Source of the DNA: Planctomycetota bacterium | GTDB lineage: Bacteria > Planctomycetota > B15-G4 > SIAN01 | Assembly (NCBI GenBank): GCA_009691715.1 | Contig: SIAN01000003.1 | Location: 1-64,000 of the forward strand | DNA length: 64,000 bases | Reading direction: 5' to 3' | In this document: in pieces, positions 17,414 to 26,140 of the stretch | Position numbering within the stretch: position 1 is the first letter of the stretch | How the letters are laid out: each line of letters opens with the position of its first letter | The notes under the pieces: model-generated | The model's input: the letters and a program-made list of their open reading frames with translations, nothing else | Told to the model about the DNA's origin: nothing | Databases searched by the model: none | Translations under genes and position numbers: made by a program

Positions 17414-17568
17414 GTTGCGTGCGGTTCCTTCTTCCAGTCTTCAGTAACGGATCCGGGTCGCGGGCACGGCGCCGCGCCGAGGGCGATCCAAGGACTCGCC
17501 GTCCGCAGCCGAGTCCCCGGTTCGACGGGGCGCCGTGCCCGCTCCCGAATTCATCCGTCGTTTCGTTT

Positions 17569-17613
17569 TTCAGCCCGTCGTCATTCAGCCCGTCGTCATT
17601 CAGACCGTCGTCT
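17569..17613. repeat. Three 15-bp repeats duplicating the rsmH 3' end with its stop codon
   Basis: TTCAGCCCGTCGTCA occurs at 17569-17583 and 17584-17598, with a diverged copy at 17599-17613. On the minus strand the rsmH end reads R-R-S-E-stop, then R-R-A-E-stop, then R-R-A-E. The last four codons plus TGA are thus repeated in frame. Confidence 0.92.
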
Positions 17614-18501
17614 TGCAGCACGCAACTTGGCGCTTCGCGAGCGCGGGTTGGCCGCGATCTCAGGCGGGCCGGGATCCACGACCTTGCGGGTCAGGAGCTC
17701 GATCTCGCCCGAACTCGCGGCCGCCCGCAGGCTCCGCTTCACCACCCGATCCTCGCCGCTGTGGAAGGCGATCACGACCAGCCGACCGTCCGCCGCGAGC
17801 CACCGCGGCGCTTTTTCGAGCACGCGCTCGAGACAGCCGATCTCGTCGTTCACCGCCATCCGCAGCGCTTGGAAGGTGCGCGTGGCTGGATGGGTCCGGC
17901 TCCCCCGCCGGCCTCCCAGCACCCGCTCCACCAAGTCGGCAAGTTCCAACGTGCGCCGCACTGGCGCATGCCGACGGCGCTCGACGAGAGCGCGCGCGAT
18001 CGCTCGCGCGCGCCGTTCGTCGCCGAAGCGGAACAGGAGGTCCGCGAGCTCCTGCTCCGAGACCCGACCGAGCAGCTCGGCCGCCGTCTCTCCGACGCTT
18101 CGGTCCATCCGCATGTCCAGCGCGGCATCACGCTCGAAACTCAGCCCGCGCTCCGGGTCCTCAAGCTGTTGCGAGGAAAAACCGAGGTCGAGGAGCACGC
18201 CATCGAAGGTGCCGTCGAACGATTCGATCCCGCTGGCCGCCGCCGCCACGTCGGCCAGATCGAATCGCGCATGCACCGTCGAGAGGCGCTCCGCAAACTC
18301 CGCAAGCCCTCGCACCGCCTCCGCGAGCGTCCCCTGGTCTCGATCGACGCCGACCAACTGACACCGCGGCCCAAGCTCAAGGACCTTCCGCGCGTGACCT
18401 CCCCCGCCGAAGGTCAGATCCAGGTAGCGCCCACCCCGACTCGGCGCGAGGAAGTGCAGGACCTCCTCCGCCAGGACCGGAACGTGGCGCGTCTCACCCA
18501 C
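17596..18501 (-). CDS. rsmH: 16S rRNA (cytosine1402-N4)-methyltransferase
   Basis: RsmH methylates N4 of C1402 in the 16S rRNA decoding centre using S-adenosylmethionine. The 301-aa protein has HVPVLAEEVL at residues 6-15, the SAM-binding LDLTFGGGGHARKVL, LLDLGFSSQQLEDPERGLSF, FRFGDERRARAIA and the C-terminal AFHSGEDRVVK, which is HSLEDRxVK in most members, so Gly replaces Leu. It is the second gene of the dcw operon, 38 bp after mraZ, as is usual. Its last codons and stop are tandemly duplicated downstream. Confidence 0.96.
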   Translation of the reverse strand: MGETRHVPVLAEEVLHFLAPSRGGRYLDLTFGGGGHARKVLELGPRCQLVGVDRDQGTLAEAVRGLAEFAERLSTVHARFDLADVAAAASGIESFDGTFDGVLLDLGFSSQQLEDPERGLSFERDAALDMRMDRSVGETAAELLGRVSEQELADLLFRFGDERRARAIARALVERRRHAPVRRTLELADLVERVLGGRRGSRTHPATRTFQALRMAVNDEIGCLERVLEKAPRWLAADGRLVVIAFHSGEDRVVKRSLRAAASSGEIELLTRKVVDPGPPEIAANPRSRSAKLRAARRRSE

Positions 18502-18539
18502 CCAGACCCGCCCTCACCCGCGTCCGGCTCGCGCCGGAG

Positions 18540-18980
18540 TCACGCACGAAAGACCCCCTTCGCCTGGTCTTCGTACTTCGATCCATGCTGCGCGTCCTGC
18601 GTCGCCCACTTCTGCGGCGACCACAGTTCGACGCGCGTGTCGACGCCGACGAAAAGTGCGTCGTTGCCGATGCCCGCTGAATCACGCAGTTCTTTGGGCA
18701 ACAGGACGCGACCCGCCGCGTCGACCTCAAGCTCGCGCGTCGACGCGAAGAACTTCCGCGCGAAGGCGCGCGCCTCCTCGTTGCCGAGCGAGTTCTGCCG
18801 GACCTGCGCGACGACCGTCTCCCACTGATCCGGGGGGAATAGGAAGAGGCAGCCGTCCAAGCCCTGCGTCGCGAAGAACATCCGGGACTCGCCCGGACCG
18901 TGAAGCTGATCAAGGAACTTCTTCGGGACGTTGATGCGGCCCTTGGCGTCGATCGCATGCGTGTACGAGCCGACGAACAC
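18540..18980 (-). CDS. mraZ: Transcriptional regulator MraZ
   Basis: MraZ is a SpoVT/AbrB-fold DNA-binding protein that represses its own dcw operon. At 146 aa it has the two tandem half-domains: FVGSYTHAIDAKGRINVPKKF (residues 2-22 in part) and the second DAAGRVLLPKELRDSAGI repeat near residue 87-104. The start ATG 18980 is set by the conserved MFxGxYxHxID beginning. It is the first gene of the cluster, and boxes matching the MraZ target lie at its promoter 63-85 bp upstream, which supports autoregulation. Confidence 0.96.
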   Translation of the reverse strand: MFVGSYTHAIDAKGRINVPKKFLDQLHGPGESRMFFATQGLDGCLFLFPPDQWETVVAQVRQNSLGNEEARAFARKFFASTRELEVDAAGRVLLPKELRDSAGIGNDALFVGVDTRVELWSPQKWATQDAQHGSKYEDQAKGVFRA

Positions 18981-19296
18981 AGCCTCAGCCCCGCGCCCGT
19001 TGGGTCCCGTGACTCACCACTCGTTTGACCCGACGCGGATGAATTGTAACCCACTTTCTCCCACTACAAACCATTATCTAGGATTTAAGTCGCGCATAAC
19101 CGTGGCGACCCCCGCTTTCTCCCACCGGAACCCGCACATGGCGATCCGGCAGCCGAGCTCCGCCCTGGGAAGAAAGCCGCTGTCACCTCGGCAATCTGCC
19201 GTGGGTGGGAGTGGGAGCGGCACCGCGACCCGCAGGGCGCGGCCGCGGGGCGCAGCTGCGGGGCGCGGCTGCGGGGACTCGGCGCGAATCGAACGG
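18981..19296 (-). promoter_or_regulatory. mraZ/dcw promoter region with MraZ boxes
   Basis: This 316-bp gap has no convincing gene. On the minus strand a sigma70-type promoter reads TTTGTA (-35, 19065-19070), a 16-bp spacer and TACAAT (-10, 19043-19048). The spacer holds two GTGGG boxes exactly 10 bp apart (19050-19054 and 19060-19064), the arrangement MraZ binds. About 45 bp further upstream three more G-rich boxes also repeat every 10 bp (19111-19115, 19121-19125, 19131-19135; GCGGG, GTGGG, GCGGG). The remainder includes a 13-bp G-rich repeat near 19246-19275 and nothing else recognisable. Confidence 0.75.
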
Positions 19297-19833
19297 TCAG
19301 CTCGTTGCCGCAGTCGTGTCCGAAGCTGTCGGCAACTCCACTTCATCGAAGCTGCCGTCAATCAGCTCTTCGAGGCGGGCGCGCAACGGTGGCAGATCGG
19401 CAGGAGTCAGCAACGGCGCCGGCGTGAGGTACCACTGCTCGGTCGGTCCGGGACGCCGCAGACGCAGGAACTCCCGACCCTCTTCACTCACCAGGTCGAT
19501 GAGCTTCAGGAAGCGCTTGCGGACCAGCAGCAGCGTGATGAGGTAGCGCAAGGAGTCGCTGTCCAGCGGCGGCGACTTCTGCCAGGCCTCGAACACGCGC
19601 AGCAGCCGATCGAAGTCGACTTTCTTCTTCTTCTTCTGCTCTTGCTCCTGGAAGCGGGTCTCCCACCAGACGACGCCGCTGTCGGCCGCCGGCACGCAGT
19701 TACCGCACAGATCGCGACGCACCGCCCGTTGCTGCTCGTCGGTGGCGATGGCGGAGATCACCCGCTGCTCATGGGTGAAGACCTTGGCGCAGGTCGCGCA
19801 GCGGTCACGGATCCGTTCGATCTTCCATTCCAT
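19297..19833 (-). CDS. Conserved-looking protein with a Cys4 zinc-finger-like N-terminus, unknown function
   Basis: A 178-aa cytoplasmic protein that I do not recognise. Residues 12-15 (CATC) and 43-46 (CGNC) form two CxxC pairs that could bind one zinc. A run of five lysines (67-71) follows a Glu/Gln-rich stretch. The middle (73-125) is predicted helical and amphipathic (FDRLLRVFEAWQ, LRYLITLLLVRKRFLKLIDLV). The C-terminus is acidic and Thr/Ser-rich. It lies 9 bp downstream of the HEAT-repeat lipoprotein gene, so the two are probably co-expressed. Codon use matches the neighbours. Confidence 0.8.
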   Translation of the reverse strand: MEWKIERIRDRCATCAKVFTHEQRVISAIATDEQQRAVRRDLCGNCVPAADSGVVWWETRFQEQEQKKKKKVDFDRLLRVFEAWQKSPPLDSDSLRYLITLLLVRKRFLKLIDLVSEEGREFLRLRRPGPTEQWYLTPAPLLTPADLPPLRARLEELIDGSFDEVELPTASDTTAATS

Positions 19834-19842
19834 GGCGTCGTG

Positions 19843-21015
19843 TCACTGCCCTTCGGAGAGCTGCTGAATGAGGGCGCGCCAGGCCGCCGGCGTGTTTCCG
19901 GCCGGCCGTGCGCCGATGTTCGCGCCGAGGATCATGATGAGCTCGTTCCAGACCCCGTTCGCCGTGGCGTCGTGCGTGCTCGCCGTATGCATCCGGCTGA
20001 ACGCGTCGACCAGCGCCGACTGCACCGCGCGCGTCCTCGCGTTCATCAGCGAGCGCGCGGCCGCCACCACGACATCCGGTTCGGGATCGCGCAACGACGC
20101 AATCAGGGCGTCCTCGACCGATGGCTCGAACGCGTAGAGCGCGAGCGACTCGGCGGCAGCAACGCGCACCGGCACGGCTGGATCGCGCGTCAAGAAGTGG
20201 AACAACTCGTCCAGCGGCACATCCGCGGCATCGACGCTGCGCCCATCGGCGAGCGCCCGCACGCCCTGGGCGCGGACAAAACCGTCGGCATCGGCGAGAG
20301 CATCGTGGAGCGCGCGCCGGACCAGCGGGTCCGCTGCCCGCTTGCGCAGAAGCTCGGCGGCGGTACCGCGAACCTGCCATTCCGGGTCGCGAAGCAGCCG
20401 ATCGATCAAGGCCGACTGTACGATCGGCTCGTCGACGCCCGCGAGCGCGCGTGCCGCGGCGATACGCACCTTCACGTCGATCTTCGCCGCGGGATCGGGC
20501 GCGGCAAGCTCCGCAAGCGGCTCGGTCGCACGCAACTCCACGAGCGCGGCGGCGAGGCGATCGATCGCCACGACGTCGACCTTCTCGCGCGAGCCCAGAC
20601 CACGCATGCCGTGCACGATCGGCGCGACGGCTTCCGAGCCGAACCAGGTGAGCTCGTGTCGCGCGCGGACGGAGCGGAACGACGTGCCGTTCCCGCGGCC
20701 GGCCGAATCGTCCTGCAGCAACTCGATCAACAGGTTGTCGAGAAGCAGCCGCCGCTCCTCCGGCGGTCCCGCGAGCCAGCGCTCGCGCGCCGCGGGCCAC
20801 GCCTCATCGTTCTTCTGGTAGAGCCGCCACACCATTTTCAGAGACTCGTTGCTGCGAGGAGCAGCGAGCAGCGACTCTCCGGCCGAAGGGTCGCGCCCCT
20901 CCACCGCCGCACTCCCGGTGCAACCGGCGGCGGCGGCGATCATGAGTACGCCGGCAAGGCGCAGGGCATGAAGCCGCGCCAGCCAGGAATTCGAGTGGTT
21001 CGATCGAGATGCCAT
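19843..21015 (-). CDS. HEAT-repeat lipoprotein, unknown function
   Basis: A 390-aa protein with a basic N-terminus, a hydrophobic core and a lipobox AAAGC (Cys about residue 35), so it is probably a lipoprotein exported across the inner membrane. The mature part is made of repeated helical pairs of the HEAT/PBS type: VRIAAARALAGVDEPIVQSALIDRL, VRGTAAELL, VRAQGVRALAD, VRVAAAESLA and so on, roughly residues 130-350. HEAT solenoids are protein-binding scaffolds; no catalytic residues are apparent. The start is ATG 21015, which places the signal peptide correctly. It diverges from dnaE over 187 bp and precedes the Cys4 protein gene. Confidence 0.85.
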   Translation of the reverse strand: MASRSNHSNSWLARLHALRLAGVLMIAAAAGCTGSAAVEGRDPSAGESLLAAPRSNESLKMVWRLYQKNDEAWPAARERWLAGPPEERRLLLDNLLIELLQDDSAGRGNGTSFRSVRARHELTWFGSEAVAPIVHGMRGLGSREKVDVVAIDRLAAALVELRATEPLAELAAPDPAAKIDVKVRIAAARALAGVDEPIVQSALIDRLLRDPEWQVRGTAAELLRKRAADPLVRRALHDALADADGFVRAQGVRALADGRSVDAADVPLDELFHFLTRDPAVPVRVAAAESLALYAFEPSVEDALIASLRDPEPDVVVAAARSLMNARTRAVQSALVDAFSRMHTASTHDATANGVWNELIMILGANIGARPAGNTPAAWRALIQQLSEGQ

Positions 21016-21202
21016 GGCGCCCTTCTGCCCGATCGCGCCGGTGCCGGCAAGTGGCAGTCGTTCGCGCGTTGCTCCCGACAGGGCGCGTCCGCTAGAACGC
21101 CACGCGTCGTCGCCGTCCGTTGGCACGGTCCGGCAGTTCGGTCCGGCAGCGCGGCCTGGCGGTGGGTGCGCGCACGCTGGCGGCGACCTCTGGAGAATTC
21201 GC

Positions 21203-24200
21203 GTGGCCACGTCGGGGCGATGCGTCCATCTGCACGTCCACAGCCACTTTTCGCTGCTGGATGGCAACCCCACGATCGACGGATTGATCGGGGCGGCAGC
21301 GAACGCCGGGATGGACGCACTCGCGCTCACCGACCACGGAAATCTCTACGGCGCGGTCGAGTTCATGAAGGCCGCGAAGGGGGCCGGCATCAAGGCGATC
21401 CCCGGGATCGAGGCCTATGTCGCGCGCAAGTCTCGCAAAGAGAAGAGCGGTAGCGACAGTGGCAATTTCACCGACCACTTGACGCTGCTCGCGACCAACA
21501 AGGAAGGGTGGCACAACCTGCTCAAGCTGACGAGCTTGAGCTACATCGAGGGCTTCTACCGCAAGCCGAGGATCGACAGGGAACTGCTGGCGCATCACAG
21601 CAAAGGGCTGATCGCGCTGTCGGGTTGCCTGTCGGGGGAGGTGGCGCGCGCGGTGCAGCACTCCGACCGGAAGGACGCGGTCGCCGCGGCGATGCGCTGG
21701 CAGGAGTTGTTCGGAATCGGGAACTTCTATCTCGAGGTGATGAACAACGGCATCGAGCGGCAGGACCTGGTTCGTTCGGCGTTGCGATCGATCGCCACGG
21801 AGACCCATATCCCGGTGGTCGGAACCTCCGACGTCCACTACCTCGCTCGCGAAGACGCCCGCGCGCAGGAGGTGATGCTGGCGATCAACACCGGCAACAC
21901 GATGCAGGACCCCGACCGGATGCGGATGGAGAGCGACCGCTTCCATTTCCGGACGTCACAGGAGATGGCCGAGGCGTTCGCGGACACGCCCGGCGCCATC
22001 GAGCGCACCTGCGAGATCGCCGATCGCTGCGGCTTCGAGCTCAAGCTCGGCGACATGCACCTGCCGACTTTCACGACTCCGGACGGCTCGCCGACCGACG
22101 ACTACTTCCGCCGGCTCTGCGAGGAGGGCCTGCGACGGCGCTACGCGGTGATCGACGAAAAGGTGCGCGCGCGGATCGAGCGCGAAATCGACGTCATCAA
22201 GCAGATGGGATTCGTCTCCTACTTCCTGATCGTTTCTGATTTCATTCGCTTCGCGCGCGAGGCGGGAGTCCCGGTCGGCCCCGGCCGCGGCTCGGCGGCC
22301 GGCAGCCTGGTCGCCTACTGCCTCGGGATCACCAACGTCTGCCCGCTCAAGTACGACCTCCTGTTCGAGCGCTTCTTGAATTCGTCGCGCGTCTCGATGC
22401 CGGACATCGACGTCGACTTCTGCCGCGATGGGCGGGCCAAGGTGATCGAGTACGTCCGCGCGCGCTACGGCGCCGATCGCGTGTCGCAGATCGTGACCTT
22501 CGGGACGATGGCAGCGAAGGCCGCGATCCGCGACGCCGGCCGCGTGCTCGGGATCGAGCTCCGCGACGTGGACCGCATTGCCAAGAAGATCCCGACGCTG
22601 CCGGGAACGGAGCTCGGAAAGGCGCTCGAGGACCCAGAACTGAAGGCGATCCGCGCCGAGGACGAGCGCTTCAAGGAGCTGTTCGAAGTTGCCTTGAAGA
22701 TTGAGGGACTGAATCGGCATGCGTCGACCCATGCCGCCGGCGTCGTCATCGGCGACCAGCCGTTGATGGAGATCGTGCCGCTGTGCACGGTGCAGGGCGA
22801 AGTGAACACGCAGTTCACGATGAACGACCTCGAGTCGCTCGGCCTGCTGAAGATGGACTTCCTCGGCCTGAAGACGCTCACCATCCTCGATCAGGCACGC
22901 CAGCTGCTGGAGAAGCGGCGCGACCTCAAGCTCTCCTTCGAGGCGCTGCCGCTCGACGACAAGAAGACGTTCGAACTGCTGCAACGCGGCGACACGTCCG
23001 CAGTCTTTCAGCTCGAATCAAGCGGGATGAAGGAACTGCTGATCAAGATGCGGCCGGACTGCTTCGAGGACATCATCGCCGTCCTCGCGCTCTACCGTCC
23101 GGGGCCGCTCGGATCCGGGATGGTCGACTCTTACGTCAACCGCAAGCGCGGCACCGAACCTGCCCGCTACGCCCATCCAGGGCTCGAGCCGATCCTACGC
23201 GAGACCTACGGGATCATGGTGTACCAGGAACAGGTGATGCGCATCACCAACGTCCTGGCCGGCTTCTCGCTCGACGAGGCCGACACGCTGCGCAAAGCGA
23301 TGAGCAAGAAGAAGCCGGAGGTGATGGCGAAGTACAAGCAGAAGTTCGTCGATGGCGCGGCCGGGCGCGACTGCGCGCGCGACGTCTCGACGCGCATCTG
23401 GGAGCAGATGGAGTTCTTCGCCGGCTACGGGTTCAACAAGAGCCACTCGACCGCGTACGGTCTCGTGACCTGGTGGACGGCGTGGCTCAAGGCCAATCAC
23501 CCGCACGAGTTCTGGGCCGCGGTGATCACCTGCGAATCGGCCAACACCGACAAGGTCGCCGCCTATATCGGCGAATGCCGCCGCTCGAACATCGAGGTGC
23601 TCCCGCCGGACCTGCTCGAGTCGGAGCTGCCGACGACGACCGACGGCCGCTCGATCCGACTCGGCCTCGGCAACGTGAAGGGCATCGGCCCCAAGGCGAT
23701 CGATGAGCTCGTCGCGGCCCGCAAGTCCGCCCGTTCCGCTGCGGCCGCCACGCCCAACTTCGCCGCGATCCTCGAGCAGGTGCCGCCACAGACGGTGAAT
23801 CGCACCGCGCTCGAGGCGCTGGTGCGCGCGGGTGCGCTTGATTGGACCGGCCATTCGCGCGCAGCACTCGCGGCGGCGCTCGACGCCCTGCTCCAGGAGG
23901 CAGCAACGGCTCAGCGCGATCGCAAGGCTGGCCAAAAGCAGTTGTTCGAACGGCGCGTCGGGACGTCGGTTGCGCCGGAAAAGAATCGGATCGCGCAGGC
24001 GCCGGAGTGGCCGGAGCGCGAAAAACTGCGCCTCGAGAAGGAGGCGCTCGGCTTCTACATCTCGAGCAATCCGCTCGCGCGCTATTCCGATCTGCTGTTG
24101 CGCCACTGCACCGCCCGCATCGATGCGCTCGGAGAAGCGCCAGACGGCGCCAACGTGACGGTGGGCGGCATCGTCAGCTCCGTTCGCATCACGGTCGCCA

Positions 24201-24661
24201 AGCGCGGCAAGTCGGCCGGCAAGAAGATGGCGATCGTGGAGGTGGCCGGAGTCGTTGGAAGCGTGACCGTGCTGGTCTTCCCCGACGCGTACGAACGGGC
24301 GAAGGAGTTCCTCGAAGAGGATCGCATCGTGCTCGTGAGCGGGCAACTCGACCTCGCATCCGAGCGCGCGTCGATCAAGGCGAACGAAGTGAAGCCGCTC
24401 GACGGCGTGCTTGGCGGAGCGTCCGGCGGTCAGCTGATCATCGATCTCGCCGCGCGCATCGACGCGCAAGTCGCTCTCGAACGCGTGCGCTCGACGCTCG
24501 GACGGCACCGCGGATCGAGCCCGGTGTTCATCCGGATCGCGCAGCGAGGGCGGCCGCCCCTCGTCCATCGCCTCGCCGACGAACACTTCGTGAAGCTCGG
24601 TGATGACCTCGTCGAGGCGATCGACAGCGTGCTCGGGCCGGGAAGCGCCTCATTGCGCTGA
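21203..24661 (+). CDS. dnaE: DNA polymerase III alpha subunit
   Basis: DnaE is the replicative polymerase catalytic subunit. I start it at GTG 21203 because GGAGA lies 6 nt upstream and the family N-terminus HLHVHSHFSLLDG follows at residues 9-21; an upstream in-frame extension has no conservation. The 1152-aa protein has a PHP domain, the GPGRGSAAGSLVAYCLGI palm motif, and PDIDVDF with catalytic Asp401 and Asp403 (the same numbers as in E. coli). These are followed by HASTHAAGVVI, the finger motifs FNKSHSTAYG and a C-terminal OB fold (NVTVGGIVSSVRITVAKRG). It is a complete DnaE1-type polymerase, with adk following after 163 bp on the same strand. Confidence 0.97.
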   Translation: MATSGRCVHLHVHSHFSLLDGNPTIDGLIGAAANAGMDALALTDHGNLYGAVEFMKAAKGAGIKAIPGIEAYVARKSRKEKSGSDSGNFTDHLTLLATNKEGWHNLLKLTSLSYIEGFYRKPRIDRELLAHHSKGLIALSGCLSGEVARAVQHSDRKDAVAAAMRWQELFGIGNFYLEVMNNGIERQDLVRSALRSIATETHIPVVGTSDVHYLAREDARAQEVMLAINTGNTMQDPDRMRMESDRFHFRTSQEMAEAFADTPGAIERTCEIADRCGFELKLGDMHLPTFTTPDGSPTDDYFRRLCEEGLRRRYAVIDEKVRARIEREIDVIKQMGFVSYFLIVSDFIRFAREAGVPVGPGRGSAAGSLVAYCLGITNVCPLKYDLLFERFLNSSRVSMPDIDVDFCRDGRAKVIEYVRARYGADRVSQIVTFGTMAAKAAIRDAGRVLGIELRDVDRIAKKIPTLPGTELGKALEDPELKAIRAEDERFKELFEVALKIEGLNRHASTHAAGVVIGDQPLMEIVPLCTVQGEVNTQFTMNDLESLGLLKMDFLGLKTLTILDQARQLLEKRRDLKLSFEALPLDDKKTFELLQRGDTSAVFQLESSGMKELLIKMRPDCFEDIIAVLALYRPGPLGSGMVDSYVNRKRGTEPARYAHPGLEPILRETYGIMVYQEQVMRITNVLAGFSLDEADTLRKAMSKKKPEVMAKYKQKFVDGAAGRDCARDVSTRIWEQMEFFAGYGFNKSHSTAYGLVTWWTAWLKANHPHEFWAAVITCESANTDKVAAYIGECRRSNIEVLPPDLLESELPTTTDGRSIRLGLGNVKGIGPKAIDELVAARKSARSAAAATPNFAAILEQVPPQTVNRTALEALVRAGALDWTGHSRAALAAALDALLQEAATAQRDRKAGQKQLFERRVGTSVAPEKNRIAQAPEWPEREKLRLEKEALGFYISSNPLARYSDLLLRHCTARIDALGEAPDGANVTVGGIVSSVRITVAKRGKSAGKKMAIVEVAGVVGSVTVLVFPDAYERAKEFLEEDRIVLVSGQLDLASERASIKANEVKPLDGVLGGASGGQLIIDLAARIDAQVALERVRSTLGRHRGSSPVFIRIAQRGRPPLVHRLADEHFVKLGDDLVEAIDSVLGPGSASLR

Positions 24662-24824
24662 ACGGCGTTTCCCTACCGGCACTGCGGCGACACCGTCGTC
24701 GCGGCGATCCGCCTCGACACTCAGAAACTGTTGCCCACGCGACTTCCTCTGTTGCAGGTTCGAAGGCATCATTCCGCCGACCGATCGGGGTCGCCCGCCG
24801 CAATCGACGAAGGCTCGGGGAACG

Positions 24825-25406
24825 ATGCTCCGCCAGACCGTCCTCCTCTTCGGTCCTCCGGGGTCCGGCAAAGGGACTCAGGCCAAGCGCCTTGAGCAGC
24901 ACCTCCGCGCGACCCACGTCTCGACCGGAGACATGTTTCGGGAGCATCTGAGCCGCCACAACGAACTCGGCCGCAAGATCGAGCACATCATGCGAAGCGG
25001 GCAACTCGTGCCCGACGCCGTGACCAACGAGATGGTGCGCGAGCGTCTGCTGTGTCCGGATGTCGCGCTAGGGACCCTGCTCGACGGCTTCCCCCGCAAC
25101 ATCCCGCAGGCGCGCTGGCTCGAGACGTTCCTCGCCGGCCGCGGCTACGGCATCCGTGGCGTGGTGGTGATGAACGTCCCCCGTGAGCAACTGATCGGCC
25201 GACTGAAGAGCCGCGCGATCAAGGAAGGACGCGCCGACGACGCCGATGATGGCGTGATCCGACGCCGGCTTGACACCTACGCTGCACAGACTGAGGCCTG
25301 CATCGGTTTCTACGAGAGCGTGCGCGTCGCCGTCCATCCAATCGATGGGGTTGGCTCAGTCGACGAAATCACGCGCCGCGTCCTCACTGCGCTGGGGACC
25401 GCGTAG
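24825..25406 (+). CDS. adk: Adenylate kinase, short form without zinc LID
   Basis: Adk interconverts AMP plus ATP and two ADP. The start is ATG 24825 behind a GGGGA ribosome binding site; upstream in-frame sequence is not conserved. The 193-aa product has the P-loop GPPGSGKGTQ (10-19), STGDMFR, the DGFPRN AMP motif, and RLKSRAIKEGRADDADDGVIRRRLDTY. The LID is the short type with no cysteine tetrad. adk usually sits between secY and map; here it has moved about 5 kb away, beyond rplQ and on the opposite strand, next to dnaE. Confidence 0.95.
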   Translation: MLRQTVLLFGPPGSGKGTQAKRLEQHLRATHVSTGDMFREHLSRHNELGRKIEHIMRSGQLVPDAVTNEMVRERLLCPDVALGTLLDGFPRNIPQARWLETFLAGRGYGIRGVVVMNVPREQLIGRLKSRAIKEGRADDADDGVIRRRLDTYAAQTEACIGFYESVRVAVHPIDGVGSVDEITRRVLTALGTA

Positions 25407-25421
25407 GGACAGTGAACGACG

Positions 25422-25450
25422 CGGCGCGCCGAGGTCTCCCTAGCGCGCCG
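25422..25450 (+). terminator. Candidate adk terminator hairpin
   Basis: A perfect 8-bp inverted repeat, CGGCGCGC (25422-25429) and GCGCGCCG (25443-25450), begins 16 nt after the adk stop with a 13-nt loop. No clear U-tract follows, so it may be a stabilising 3' hairpin instead. It also lies between two convergent operons and could act in both directions. Confidence 0.5.
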
Positions 25451-25457
25451 TATCTAT

Positions 25458-25532
25458 GACCGCCGTCTCGGACCGCCGTCTCGGACCGCCGTCTCGGACC
25501 GCCGTCTCGGACCGCCGTCTCGGACCGCCGTC
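25458..25532. repeat. 13-bp tandem repeat between adk and rplQ
   Basis: GACCGCCGTCTCG is repeated five times in full plus a partial sixth copy. It occupies the space between the convergent ends of adk and rplQ and is immediately downstream of the rplQ stop on the minus strand. No gene uses it. Confidence 0.95.
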
Positions 25533-25546
25533 AGCTGCAGAAGCGC

Positions 25547-26050
25547 TCAGCTCTTGGCCGATTCGCCCTTCGCCTCGGCGTCGCCTTCGGCGGCCTTCTC
25601 ACCCTTCGGCTTCTTGGCCTTCTTGCCCTTGGTCGCCTGTTCAGCGGCAAGTGTGCGAGCGTCTTCAGCGGCTTTCGCGCGCCGCTCGCTCTCCCCCACC
25701 AATTCAAGGATCGCGCGGGGAGCGGCGTCGCCGACTCGCGGCTTCGCCAGCTTGAGGATCCGGGTGTAGCCGCCCGGCCGCTCGGCGAACGGCGGAGCCA
25801 CGACGTCGAACAGACGCTTCACGACGCCACGCTTGTTGCCGAGTTGCGACGCCGCGCGGCGGATGCGCGCCAGCGTGCGCACCTTGGCCAGGTGGATGAT
25901 CTTGTCCGCGTGGCGGCGATACTCCTTCGCCTTCGCGAGTGTCGTGGTCACTCTCCCGTGCAAGATCAGCGCGGTCAGCATGTTCATGCGCTGAGCTTTG
26001 CGATGATCGGCACGAATGCCGAGCTTGCGTCCGAGGTTCTTGTGCCGCAT
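25547..26050 (-). CDS. rplQ: 50S ribosomal protein L17 with basic C-terminal tail
   Basis: L17 lies near the peptide exit tunnel. The conserved part is residues 1-115 (MRHKNLGRKLGI, ADHRKAQRMNMLTALI, YTRILKLAKPRVGDAAPRAILEL). It is followed by a 50-residue tail of Lys, Ala and Glu (ATKGKKAKKPKGEKAAEGDAE in part) that most bacterial L17 lack. It is the last gene of the ribosomal block, 90 bp after rpoA, and converges on adk. Confidence 0.96.
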   Translation of the reverse strand: MRHKNLGRKLGIRADHRKAQRMNMLTALILHGRVTTTLAKAKEYRRHADKIIHLAKVRTLARIRRAASQLGNKRGVVKRLFDVVAPPFAERPGGYTRILKLAKPRVGDAAPRAILELVGESERRAKAAEDARTLAAEQATKGKKAKKPKGEKAAEGDAEAKGESAKS

Positions 26051-26140
26051 CGCCGAGGGTCTTTCTGTACGTCCTGGGGTCGTCCTGAACCGTGCCGCCG
26101 AAACTCAGTCGTTGGCTCGCGCCATCACGACTTCAGGGCC

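Noticed and set aside
25458..25532. CRISPR or integrase attachment repeat
   Set aside because: 13-bp head-to-tail units without spacers, no integrase or IS features nearby.
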